Shown here: positions 55,054-63,222 of the stretch, piece by piece
Layout of the letters: every line of letters begins with the position of its first letter
Position numbering within the stretch: position 1 is the stretch's first letter
NCBI RefSeq assembly: GCF_035920445.1
Contig: NZ_CP109162.1
Span: forward strand, 6,572,001-6,636,000
Origin: Nocardia sp. NBC_01730
GTDB lineage: Bacteria; Actinomycetota; Actinomycetes; Mycobacteriales; Mycobacteriaceae
Direction of reading: 5' to 3'
DNA: 64,000 nucleotides
Translations under genes and position numbers: made by a program
Notes under the pieces: model-generated
The model's database searches: none
What the model saw: the letters and a program-made list of their open reading frames with translations, nothing else
What the model was told of the DNA's origin: nothing

Positions 55054-57303
55054 CTATTTGCAGATGTCTTCGGCGGCGTTGACGTGTTCCAGGTCGGAGG
55101 GGAGATTGACCGGCGTCGTGCTGGCGGTCGAGCTGACCGGCACGTTGGTGATCGGATCGCCCACCGGAACCGGGCTCGCCACCGTGCCGGTGAAGTCGGT
55201 CCCCAAGACGACCTCGATGATGCCGCCGAGATCGGAGGCCTGCTCCAACGTCGTGCCTGGAATCGCGCTGGCCACTGTGGCAGCCTCCGCCTCGTGTCCA
55301 GCCGCGTACCGGATCTTCGACGCCGTCGCGGTGCCGTTGGAGTAGTTGCCCGTGTTGTAGATCTGGAAGCCCTGATTCCCCAGTTTCGTCGACGCCTTGT
55401 TGGCCACGCCTCCGACGCCGGAGGCGTTCGAGACCAGCAGGGACACCGTGCTCGGATCGACCGCGGTCAGCTTCGGTGGTGCGGGTGGAGCTGTCGTGCT
55501 CGACCCCGGGGTGGGCGCCACCTTCTTCTCGCCGGGCAGCGGCTGGTCGTCGATGACTGCGCGGAAGATGGCCTTGATGTCGGACTCGCGGGGAATCTCG
55601 TTGCCGTAGGAGGTAGTGCCTGCGGTCGGGATGGTCAGGAAGGTCACCGCGCCCGCGTCCATCTTTTGCAATGATCGTCCGAGCGTCAGCAGGTCATTCG
55701 TGTCGACCTGGTCCACCCACGTGTGCTTGGTGAATGCGTCGATGAAGCCGCGCAGCTTGCCGGGGTCGAACAACACTTTGCTGGACAGCGCACCGCGCAG
55801 CAACGAGGCAAGGAACCGCTGCTGCCGGTTGATGCGGTCGTAGTCGCTGCGTTCCTCACCGTAGACGTGCCGGGCCCGCACATAGTTGAGCGCGGTCTCG
55901 CCGCTGATGTGCTGCATGCCGGGGTTCTCCAGGACCGTGCCGAGAATCCCGTCGACGATTGGCTTCGACGCGCACACGTCCACGCCGCCGACCTGGTCGA
56001 CCATCGCCTCGAATCCGGCGAAGTCGATGCTGATGAAGTGGTTGATGCTGAGCCCCGTCATCTTGGAAATGACGTTGAACAGGCACTTCGGGCCGCCGAG
56101 GGCATAGACGGCGTTGAGCTTGTCGCCCATGGCCGCGGGGAAGACCTCGTTGGTGTAGTTGATCTTCTCGTTGTCCCAGCCATTGCACCGCGGCCTGCTG
56201 ACGTCGAGGTCACGGGGGAACGAGACGACCACGACCCGCGATCGGTTCTTGGGGATGTTCACCAGCATGACGGTGTCGGCCCGGGCCCCCTCGGCATCAT
56301 CGGTCGACCCCGCGCCGACCTGCCCGTTGGCGCCTACACGGGTGTCGGTACCGACGAGCAGGAAGTTCTCGTCGCCGAGCTGTGCGCCCGAGTCGACGAC
56401 GTCCTCGGTGTTGTCATCGAGCGCGGAAACCTGGGTGAAGCCGTTGGCGGTGGAACGCAGGTAGCTCCAGCCGCCGCCCGTGGCGAGCAGAACGAGAACG
56501 GAGACCACCGCCGTCGTCGCTCGGCCCATCGTCCGCAGGCGCGCCTTTCGGCGTTGCCGGGCGGCATCCAGGCGGGATTGCGACGGCGCACCGATCGCTT
56601 TCGGCTTGACCGCTTTGGATTCCGTCGTGGGCCAGCCTGAGCTTTTGCGTTTGGCACGCGCCGGCTCGGTGAGCGGGGGGAGAACGTCGGTAACTTCTTC
56701 GGCCGGTTCCGGCTCGGGACGGGTGCCGGGCTCGGGGCGTTCGGCGGGACGACGGCTCGCGGCGCGCGAGGCCGGGGTGGCGTGTTCACCCGCGATGTCC
56801 TGGACCACCGGCGAACTGCCGGTGTGCCGTGGCGCGGGCGCGTCGGGTGCGCGACGCGGGCCTGCCGCGGCGCCGCGGCCATTGGCGGGTTCGGGTGGGC
56901 GGCGGGCGCCGGGCTCGGCGGGCCCTCGTGGAACAGCTTGCCGTGGCGCAGGCTCGGTGCGGCGGCCCCGTCCCGGTGGCGGGCCTGCCTCCTGTGGTGT
57001 CGGCTCGGTGCGGCGGCCCCGTCCCGGTGGAGCGCCCGCGTCCTGCGGCGCGCCCCGTCGTCCGGCACGCTCGTTGTCGACTCGCTGGACGAGATCCTGG
57101 ACCGTGAGCGGCGCGGAACTCTCGTCGTGGGCGGCGTCGGTATGTCGTGAGCGCCGGGACGCCTGTTCGGCGTCTCGTTCGGGGTAATCCTCCGCGGGAT
57201 AGCGCTCCCACGGGGCGCGACCTCCGGGCCGTGGCGAACGCCCGTGCCGATCGTCACCCACCAACGAACCTCGCTTTTCGTCTTGCTTTCCGCCTCGGGC
57301 CAT
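55054..57303 (-). CDS. LCP (LytR-CpsA-Psr) family cell-wall polymer ligase with LytR_C domain
   Basis: 749 residues. A long, disordered, Pro/Arg-rich cytosolic N-terminus (about 260 residues) contains an internal duplication (GPPPGRGRRTEP type repeats at DNA 56950-57050). A TM follows at about residues 264-284 (TAVVSVLVLLATGGGW). The LCP catalytic domain is at about 305-535 (FLLVGTDTRVGANGQ, VVVVSFPRDLDVSRPRCNG, YVRARHVYGEERSDYDRINR, QQRFLASLL), and a C-terminal LytR_C domain is at about 610-700. LCP enzymes attach arabinogalactan or other polymers to peptidoglycan. The ATG at 57303 is preferred over upstream codons. Counterpart: Rv0822c. Confidence 0.9.
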   Translation of the reverse strand: MARGGKQDEKRGSLVGDDRHGRSPRPGGRAPWERYPAEDYPERDAEQASRRSRHTDAAHDESSAPLTVQDLVQRVDNERAGRRGAPQDAGAPPGRGRRTEPTPQEAGPPPGRGRRTEPAPRQAVPRGPAEPGARRPPEPANGRGAAAGPRRAPDAPAPRHTGSSPVVQDIAGEHATPASRAASRRPAERPEPGTRPEPEPAEEVTDVLPPLTEPARAKRKSSGWPTTESKAVKPKAIGAPSQSRLDAARQRRKARLRTMGRATTAVVSVLVLLATGGGWSYLRSTANGFTQVSALDDNTEDVVDSGAQLGDENFLLVGTDTRVGANGQVGAGSTDDAEGARADTVMLVNIPKNRSRVVVVSFPRDLDVSRPRCNGWDNEKINYTNEVFPAAMGDKLNAVYALGGPKCLFNVISKMTGLSINHFISIDFAGFEAMVDQVGGVDVCASKPIVDGILGTVLENPGMQHISGETALNYVRARHVYGEERSDYDRINRQQRFLASLLRGALSSKVLFDPGKLRGFIDAFTKHTWVDQVDTNDLLTLGRSLQKMDAGAVTFLTIPTAGTTSYGNEIPRESDIKAIFRAVIDDQPLPGEKKVAPTPGSSTTAPPAPPKLTAVDPSTVSLLVSNASGVGGVANKASTKLGNQGFQIYNTGNYSNGTATASKIRYAAGHEAEAATVASAIPGTTLEQASDLGGIIEVVLGTDFTGTVASPVPVGDPITNVPVSSTASTTPVNLPSDLEHVNAAEDICK

Positions 57304-57423
57304 AGTCGACCGGCAGCACCGATCCCGCAATGATAACGATTCCGCCACGGCGGGCCACCCCAGTGCGAAATCGAAGAGAACGCGTCGGCGTGTGGCTGTC
57401 CCGTTCGCTGTGCGGTTGCGGGA

Positions 57424-58581
57424 TCAGCCGCCGCTGTGCATCACGTCGGCGGCCTGCGGTACCGCCGGGTCGTCCGGATCGTCGAGCCAGCCGTGCGGCA
57501 GCGCGACCTTGCCTGGCGAGCCCTGACGGCCGCGCGGTCCTTCGGCGTCCTTCGGGAACGGTGCGGTCGGATCGAGTTGCCCGACAAGGTCTTCCAGCTG
57601 GATGAGACTGGAGACGGTGGCGAACGTGCGACGCAGATCAGCGCCGACCGGGAAGCCCATCAGATACCAGGCCATGTGCTTGCGCAGATCGCGCATGGCC
57701 TTGTCTTCGCCGAGATGTTCGGCGAGCAGCGCGCCGTGCCGGTACAGCACGTTGCCGACCCCGCCCAGGTCGGGCGCGTCGGGCAGCGGCTCGCCGCGCA
57801 GCGCGGCCTGGAGTTCGGCGAACAGCCACGGCCTGCCCAGGCAGCCGCGGCCGACGACCACGCCGTCGCAGCCGGTCTCGTCCATCATGCGGACGGCGTC
57901 GGCGGCGGCGAAGATGTCGCCGTTGCCAAGCACCGGGATCGCGGTGACGGCATCCTTGAGCCGGGCGATCGCGGTCCAGTCCGCCTGACCGGAGTACCGC
58001 TGTGCGGCCGTGCGCGCGTGCAGCGCAACCGCTTGCGCGCCTTCGGCTTCCGCGATGCGGCCCGCGTCCAGATAGGTGCGGTGTTCGTCATCGATGCCGA
58101 TGCGGAACTTCACAGTCACGGGGACGCCCGCCGGTTCGGCGGCTTTCACCATGGCGGCTACGATTCGGCGGAACAGCGTCCGCTTGTACGGCAGCGCGGC
58201 CCCGCCGCCGAGCCGAGTGACCTTGGGCACCGGACAGCCGAGGTTGAGGTCGATATGATCGGCCCAGCCCTCGCCGACGATGATCCGCACGGCCTCACCG
58301 AGGGTGGCCGGGTCCACGCCGTAGAGCTGCATCGAACGCGGATGTTCGTCGGCGTCGAAGGACATCATGTGCAGCGTTTTCTCGTTGCGTTCCACCACGG
58401 CCCGCGCGGTGATCATCTCGCACACGTAGATGGCGGTCGGGCTGCCGAACTCCCGGCACAGCTTCCGGAACGCCAGGTTCGTGATCCCCGCCATCGGGGC
58501 AAGCACCACCGGCGGATCGACCGGGTAGGGGCCGATTCGGACGCTTGCTTCCCTCAGGACATCGGACTGCACGAACCCCAT
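57424..58581 (-). CDS. dus: tRNA-dihydrouridine synthase
   Basis: 385 residues of the Dus (DusB-like) FMN enzymes that reduce uridines in the tRNA D-loop. PVVLAPMAGITNLAFRKLC is the N-terminal FMN block, and DLNLGCPVPKVTRLGGGAAL carries the catalytic cysteine. GNGDIFAAADAVRMM and GVVVGRGCLGRPWLFAE form the phosphate-binding loops. The ATG at 58581 matches the family start. Confidence 0.94.
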   Translation of the reverse strand: MGFVQSDVLREASVRIGPYPVDPPVVLAPMAGITNLAFRKLCREFGSPTAIYVCEMITARAVVERNEKTLHMMSFDADEHPRSMQLYGVDPATLGEAVRIIVGEGWADHIDLNLGCPVPKVTRLGGGAALPYKRTLFRRIVAAMVKAAEPAGVPVTVKFRIGIDDEHRTYLDAGRIAEAEGAQAVALHARTAAQRYSGQADWTAIARLKDAVTAIPVLGNGDIFAAADAVRMMDETGCDGVVVGRGCLGRPWLFAELQAALRGEPLPDAPDLGGVGNVLYRHGALLAEHLGEDKAMRDLRKHMAWYLMGFPVGADLRRTFATVSSLIQLEDLVGQLDPTAPFPKDAEGPRGRQGSPGKVALPHGWLDDPDDPAVPQAADVMHSGG

Positions 58582-58688
58582 TTTCCCTGGACGGCCTTCC
58601 AGGGTTACCACGGGGTGGACCGCCCCGCGTCCGCCCGATACTTCTCGGGCGGGAGTTCGGCATCGCCCCGTGCCCGGCGACGGCGCCA

Positions 58689-59555
58689 CTACTCGCCGCG
58701 CAGCCTGCGGTGGTACTTCTCCCTGAGCTCCGGATCGGGCTGGGCGTAAGCCGTTGTCGCCCCGGTGAATCGGGCCACCGTGAGCTGGGCCCGGTAGGGC
58801 AGCAGCTGCGCCGACTTGATGATCGCGGCCAGCCTGCGCGGCACCGTCACCAGCGGACGCGGCCGGAGCACCGTGCCGACGATCGCCCGCGCGACGTCCT
58901 CCGGGTCCACCGTGGTCAGCGGCGTGATCCAACCCGGCATGTTGGCGCCGGCGGACAGTTCGGTGCGCACGATGCCCGGCAGCACTGCCGAGACCCGCAC
59001 GCCGTGTTCCTTCAGCTCCAGATGCAGCGCCGAGGTGAACCCGATCACCGCGTGCTTGGTCGCGGAGTAGGTCGCAAGACCGGGTAAGCCCTGGGTGCCC
59101 GCCAGCGACGCGATGTTGACGAGGTGGCCGCTGCCACGCGCCATGAAGCGCGTGGCAGCCAGCCGCGAGCCGGTCAGGACGCCGCGCAGGTTGATGTCGA
59201 TGATGCGGTCGGTCATCGCCTCGTCCTCGTCGGCGAACAGCCCGGTCGGCATGATTCCCGCGTTGTTGACCAGCACGTCCACCAAGCCGAGCTCATGCTC
59301 GACCGCGTCGAGGAAGGTGGCGAACGAGTCGCGGTCGGTGACGTTCAGCGGCAGGCCGATCACCTTCGCGTCCGGATCGGCGCCGAACTCCGCCGCCGTT
59401 TTGGCGACCAGTTCGATATCGATGTCGCCGATCGCGACAGCCGCACCCGCGGCGAGGAACGCCTCTGCGGTGGCCCGGCCGATACCGCGAGCCCCACCCG
59501 TGATGGCCACGACCTTGCCTGCGAGCACGGCGCCACCCTGGGTTGTTGTTGTCAT
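58689..59555 (-). CDS. Short-chain dehydrogenase/reductase
   Basis: 288 residues, classical SDR: cofactor motif TGGARGIG, NNAG at the beta4 end, and the active-site S-Y-K set in IASLAGTQGLPGLATYSATKH (parts: NIASLAGTQG, YSATKHAVIG). A short basic C-terminal tail could associate with membranes. Substrate unknown; its position beside desA1 suggests a lipid substrate by inference only. Confidence 0.9.
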   Translation of the reverse strand: MTTTTQGGAVLAGKVVAITGGARGIGRATAEAFLAAGAAVAIGDIDIELVAKTAAEFGADPDAKVIGLPLNVTDRDSFATFLDAVEHELGLVDVLVNNAGIMPTGLFADEDEAMTDRIIDINLRGVLTGSRLAATRFMARGSGHLVNIASLAGTQGLPGLATYSATKHAVIGFTSALHLELKEHGVRVSAVLPGIVRTELSAGANMPGWITPLTTVDPEDVARAIVGTVLRPRPLVTVPRRLAAIIKSAQLLPYRAQLTVARFTGATTAYAQPDPELREKYHRRLRGE

Positions 59556-59679
59556 CTCGTCGGCCTTCCGGAGTAGCGGTCAGAGTCCATGAACGATGGT
59601 GCTTTCATGATCTCGTCGGCGCTGCCGTAGATCTCCCGAATTCGGAAATCCGTGCGGCTCTCCAGGAATCGGAAATAGG

Positions 59680-59713
59680 GGCGCCGCCATCCGGAAGTCC
59701 GGACGACGGCGCC
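59680..59713. terminator. Hairpin between desA and SDR genes
   Basis: GGCGCCG (59680-59686) pairs with CGGCGCC (59707-59713), with an inner CCGG/CCGG pair. It is located just past the desA stop in its direction of transcription. T-tail weak. Confidence 0.5.
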
Positions 59714-59734
59714 GTTGTGCCAGTGGGTGTGCGG

Positions 59735-60706
59735 TCAGCCCACGGTGCTGCCCACCATCTGGCGATCGCGCTTGGCGGCTTCGCGGGCGAGCATGCGATC
59801 GCGCTGCTCCTCGAACTTGAGCACATCGCTGGCCAGCTTCTCGAGGAAGAGGCCGAGCCGCTCGCGGACCGCTTCACCGCGCGGGGTGAAGTCGGTGCGC
59901 TCGAAGATGTTCCACTTCTTCAGCACCGGCTGGACGACCTCCTCCAGGTGCTGGCGCAGGTCGTAGATGCCGTGCTTGGCCATCAGCACGCCGTTGCGGC
60001 GGAAGTTGGGCATGCCCGCGCCGGGCATCTGGAAGTTCTCCAGGATCAGAGTGATCGCCTCGATGGCTTGGTCGGGACACAGGTCGAGGGCGGCGCCGCA
60101 CATATTGCGGTAGAAGATCATGTGCAGGTTCTCGTCGGCGGCGACGCGCTGCAGCATGCGGTCGGCGATCGGATCGTCGCAGACCTTGCCGGTATTGCGG
60201 TGACTGACGCGGGTGGCCAGCTCCTGGAATGTGACGTACGCGACAGAGTGCAGGAATCCGGCGTCGGCTTCGGCGGGCGAGGCGAAGCCGTTGGTCATAT
60301 GGACCATCCGGGCCTCTTCGAGAGCGACCGGGTCGACACCGCGGGTGACGACGAGGTAGTCCCGCATGACAATGCCGTGCCGGTTCTCCTCGGCGGTCCA
60401 ACGGCCCACCCAGGTACCCCACGCGCCGTCCTGGGAGAAGTTCTCGGCGATCTCCCGGTGGTAGGACGGCAGGTTGTCCTCGGTGAGCAGGTTGGTGATC
60501 ATGGCCGCCTTCGCGACCTCATTCAGCCGGGACTGGTCCGGATCCCAATCGATGCCCCCGAGTGCGGAGAAATTGCGGCCTTCGTCCCACGGGACGTAGT
60601 CATGCGGATGCCATTCCTTTGCCAAGGAGAGGTGCCGGTTGACGTTTTCTTCGGCAGCCGGTTCCAACTCCGTCAGAAGCTCGAGTTGAGTCAGATCCCT
60701 TGCCAT
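59735..60706 (-). CDS. desA1: Acyl-ACP desaturase (DesA1-type)
   Basis: 323 residues of the soluble di-iron acyl-ACP desaturase family. The iron-binding motifs EENRHG and DENLHM (E/DExxH type) are at about residues 105-195. WTAEENRHGIVMRDYLVVTRGVD (parts: TAEENRHG, RDYLVVTRG) and the C-terminal region match mycobacterial DesA1, which introduces a double bond into acyl chains destined for mycolic or other fatty acids. The ATG at 60706 begins MARDLTQLELL. An upstream palindrome may be its operator. Confidence 0.93.
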   Translation of the reverse strand: MARDLTQLELLTELEPAAEENVNRHLSLAKEWHPHDYVPWDEGRNFSALGGIDWDPDQSRLNEVAKAAMITNLLTEDNLPSYHREIAENFSQDGAWGTWVGRWTAEENRHGIVMRDYLVVTRGVDPVALEEARMVHMTNGFASPAEADAGFLHSVAYVTFQELATRVSHRNTGKVCDDPIADRMLQRVAADENLHMIFYRNMCGAALDLCPDQAIEAITLILENFQMPGAGMPNFRRNGVLMAKHGIYDLRQHLEEVVQPVLKKWNIFERTDFTPRGEAVRERLGLFLEKLASDVLKFEEQRDRMLAREAAKRDRQMVGSTVG

Positions 60707-60782
60707 GTATGAACCCTTCAGTGTGTGCGTCCGGTCTTACAGGTCATCCCCACGGTAGACCGATGCCGATGCGGCCCTACCT

Positions 60783-60794
60783 TACGGTACCGTA
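60783..60794 (-). promoter_or_regulatory. Palindromic operator candidate upstream of desA1
   Basis: Perfect 12-base palindrome TACGGTACCGTA, 77 bases before the desA1 start, within CCTACCTTACGGTACCGTAG. Mycobacterial desA1/desA2 are controlled by the TetR-type repressor MadR through a palindromic site; that this is the cognate site is inference. Confidence 0.5.
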
Positions 60795-61768
60795 GGTGTG
60801 ATGCGAAACGCATCTGTTAGCCAACTGATGCCCTGGTGATGCACGTCTTCCGCCGTCAGTAGCGTTCTGCGTTCCCCACGAGTGTATGGCTTCGGGCCGC
60901 TGCGAGGGGACTATCGCCACGGACCGAAAGGGTGTTAGCCCGACGTGCCGCGTCCCATAGTGCCGGAACGGACAGATGTGCGACCGTCGCGCGGGCGAGG
61001 ACGAAACGCGCGCTCGGGCGCGTCAGCGTCCTTCGCCGAACGCGCTACCCACCACTTTCCGAGCGTGTCGCCCACATTCTCGGCCTGCGCCGCATCCAGG
61101 GCTCCGGCCGATGCCCGCCGTTCTTGCCTGCGATGCCGCCGAGTCGACCGATCCCGCAGGCCGCGGACCGGGTCCGTGGCGTGGCTGTGCCGCTGCCTCT
61201 GGTGATCTGCTCGCCCAGGCCGGGAAGCGGACGATCGGAGGCGTGATCGGCATCAGGCTCGCGATCAGATTGTTGCCTCAGCGCCCCGATGGCGCCGAGC
61301 GTGTTTACCGCCGTGCCCTCGCCGTTACCGAAGACGTTTGTCGACGAAACTACCCCGGTGATCTGCCGGAGGACGACATGAGCGTTATCAGACCATGCGG
61401 ATGGCCAACTGAGATCTGTTGTGGCACCGGGATGATCTGAATGTCACTCGAATAGACGAAAAAGGATATAGAAGACAATTTGATTGGCGTCGACCATGAT
61501 TTAGGGGTAGGCCACGCAGGGATCGGGTGGTGCCCACCTCGTCCGGCCTGTCAAGCGCTGCAGGCGCCGCCACGTACCATGGGTGCGTCTTGCCCGGGGG
61601 CCGTGCGCGAGGTGATGCGGAGCCGGTTAGGTGTCCTTGGTCGATCTCTGGCAGTTCCGGCCAGAGGGGGTATTGAACGGCGTGTCGCGGTATTTGTTGC
61701 GCCACCCACTGGTAGAACACGGTATAGCGAAGTTTCGATGTATGCCACGGCGACATTCGGAGGCGCAG
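60795..61768. other. About 970-bp region without a confident gene
   Basis: Several open frames on both strands overlap each other and show no recognised motif. GC falls in places from about 61400. This may be decayed mobile-element DNA leading into the small-ORF cluster. Confidence 0.4.
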
Positions 61769-61834
61769 ATGTCAAATCAGTCCTTTTATGGAATGTCGAA
61801 GTTGGAAATAAAAGATATAAGTGAGCGTCGGTGA
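61769..61834 (+). CDS. Tiny 21-residue ORF
   Basis: MSNQSFYGMSKLEIKDISER with a GGAGG-type site just before the ATG, in AT-richer sequence unlike the host genes. It overlaps the next ORF. Low confidence; it may be a leader or a remnant. Confidence 0.3.
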   Translation: MSNQSFYGMSKLEIKDISERR

Positions 61835-62027
61835 CGAGCTCGTGTCGGGCCAGAAGTGGGTATCCTGGTATATGGCAATTCAGGAAATAGATCGATACTG
61901 GCAGCAGTCGCCGTCGAAAGTGCTTTGGGTGGCGGATAAAAGTCAGTACGTTTGCGTGTGCGATCGAGGTCCCCTGCTGCAATATGAGGAGACATCGGGC
62001 GGGTGGCCCGAAGCGCAATTCGAATAG
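61821..62027 (+). CDS. Hypothetical protein in AT-richer accessory segment
   Basis: 68 residues from a GTG at 61821 (or 51 residues from an ATG at 61873): MAIQEIDRYWQQSPSKVLW then ADKSQYVCVCDRGPLLQYEE. Acidic and polar with no recognised domain. The codon use is lower in GC than the chromosome around it, consistent with acquired DNA. Confidence 0.45.
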   Translation: MSVGDELVSGQKWVSWYMAIQEIDRYWQQSPSKVLWVADKSQYVCVCDRGPLLQYEETSGGWPEAQFE

Positions 62028-62059
62028 AACATGTGTTCGATAAAGGGTAGGGTCGGGCC

Positions 62060-62236
62060 ATGCCCGAACGCAGCCGACTCGAATGCGTCGAGATGCAGGT
62101 GGAGGACGTGCGCCGATGGCTGCTCGATGCCGCAGCTTTCGGCAAGTCGATTACCCCCGAGCAGCTCGAGGTCATGGCGCGGAAGCCCGCCGAAGGGCTG
62201 CGCATCGACACCGACGCCACGCAAGGACGGGAATGA
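62060..62236 (+). CDS. Hypothetical protein (58 residues), coupled pair with next gene
   Basis: Starts MPERSRLECVEMQVEDVRRW and ends TDATQGRE; mainly helical and charged, with no family recognised. Its stop overlaps the next start in an ATGA arrangement. Two coupled small genes beside an integrase remnant suggest cargo of a former mobile element. Confidence 0.55.
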   Translation: MPERSRLECVEMQVEDVRRWLLDAAAFGKSITPEQLEVMARKPAEGLRIDTDATQGRE

Positions 62237-62550
62237 CCGAACCAGCCGACGAAGCCCTGATGACCGCCGACCAACAGGCGTTACTGCGCGCGGTAGTCGA
62301 CGCGGTCAACGACGCGGCCCGGCCGGTCACCCCGGCCGAGATCGCCCGCTTCCTCGCCGACCGGATCCACCCCGCGCCGAGCCTGGATGACATCACGACC
62401 GTGGTGCACATCCTGGAGCTGCCCACCGTCGCGTTTCAGCGCGGCGTGCCGAGCGCTGTTGTGCTCGCGCGGATCCTCGACGTGCTGGATGCCGCAGTCG
62501 GAGGCGAGGAGTACACGCAGCCGTCGGCCGACATCGACGACCGCTACTGA
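62233..62550 (+). CDS. Hypothetical protein (105 residues)
   Basis: MTEPADEALMTADQQALLRA at the start, then a segment ARPVTPAEIARFLADRIHP that looks like a winged-helix or small DNA-binding helical pair, then AVVLARILDVLDAAVGG. No database family is recognised by eye. Coupled to the preceding ORF by four-base overlap. Confidence 0.55.
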   Translation: MTEPADEALMTADQQALLRAVVDAVNDAARPVTPAEIARFLADRIHPAPSLDDITTVVHILELPTVAFQRGVPSAVVLARILDVLDAAVGGEEYTQPSADIDDRY

Positions 62551-62555
62551 ATCCC

Positions 62556-62950
62556 TCAGTGGCTGTGCGACTGCTCCCGAACGTGAATGCCGACATGCGT
62601 GCCCATCCGGTCCAAGACCCAGTCTCCAAAATGCCATGTGGTGGCCAGGCCGAGCCGCCACGGAGTGGCGAACTGGGGCCGAGAGGCGCAGGCTGCTTCG
62701 GGGCCTGTCGGCGCGACCTGTGCTCTTCCTCACAAATCCGTGCCGCGTACCAACTTGCTTTCCACTCACTCCACGTCGGGTTGTCGGCTCCCGCAGGGAT
62801 AGGAGACTTCCTCTCGGAAACTTCCTTGTTCCCGGCTTGCCACTCAGCCTCCGGCTTCCGGGTGAAGGTGCCCACGCTCCGCTGCCTCCCGCCGGCGTCA
62901 TGATAGACACCGCGGTACTTGCCGCTAGGGAGCTTTTCCGCCCGCGCCAT
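62556..62950 (-). pseudogene. Tyrosine-integrase remnant
   Basis: From an ATG at 62950 the minus strand reads MARAEKLPSGKYRGVYHDAG, GTFTRKPEAEWQAGNKEV and TWSEWKASWYAAR: the arm-binding and start of the core-binding domain of phage/ICE tyrosine recombinases. Similarity fades at about 62710. In the second minus frame, TTWHFGDWVLDRMGTHVG down to a stop at 62556 may be a frameshifted continuation. The catalytic domain (RHRY) is absent, so it is inactive. It lies 69 bp from tRNA-Lys. Confidence 0.7.
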
Positions 62951-63018
62951 GGTTGGGGACCTGACCCCTCCAATCAGTTCGTGCCACACGGCCGCTGTCG
63001 GCTATGCTTTCCAGCCGA

Positions 63019-63091
63019 GCCCCTTTAGCTCAGTTGGTAGAGCTGGTGACTTTTAATCACTAGGTCGTAGGTTCGAGTCCTACAGGGGGCA
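63019..63091 (+). tRNA. tRNA-Lys (anticodon UUU)
   Basis: Complete 73-nt cloverleaf: acceptor GCCCCTT pairs with AGGGGGC, D-arm AGCTCAGTTGGTAGAGC, anticodon loop CTTTTAA (UUU), and T-arm GTTCGAGTC. CCA is not encoded; A is at the discriminator. tRNA genes are common integration sites for actinobacterial elements, in keeping with the adjacent integrase remnant. Confidence 0.97.
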
Positions 63092-63149
63092 CTCATCTCG
63101 ACGGTGGGGCTGCGGGCGTACGAGCCCCACGTTTGCCCCACGATCTAGC

Positions 63150-63222
63150 GTTTCCGCTGATAGAGGCGCCTCAACCCGTGGATTGAAGTCCGTAGCTCTA
63201 CCAACTGAGCTATTAGGGGGCG
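63150..63222 (-). pseudogene. Half-tRNA pseudogene in opposite orientation
   Basis: Read on the minus strand from 63222: GCCCCCTAATAGCTCAGTTG, GTAGAGCTACGGACTTCAAT. The acceptor 5' side and D-arm closely match the neighbouring tRNA-Lys, but the anticodon stem does not pair and no T-arm is recognisable. It is a broken tRNA, perhaps brought by a phage or ICE or left by recombination at an attachment site. Confidence 0.65.

Noticed and set aside
56480..57187. Plus-strand open frames opposite the LCP N-terminus
   Set aside because: They are shadows of the Pro/Arg-rich coding sequence and lack starts with ribosome sites or motifs.
63019..63222. attL/attR pair made by the tRNA-Lys and the half-tRNA
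   Set aside because: The half copy carries the 5' side in inverted orientation, whereas attachment repeats normally duplicate the 3' part in direct orientation.
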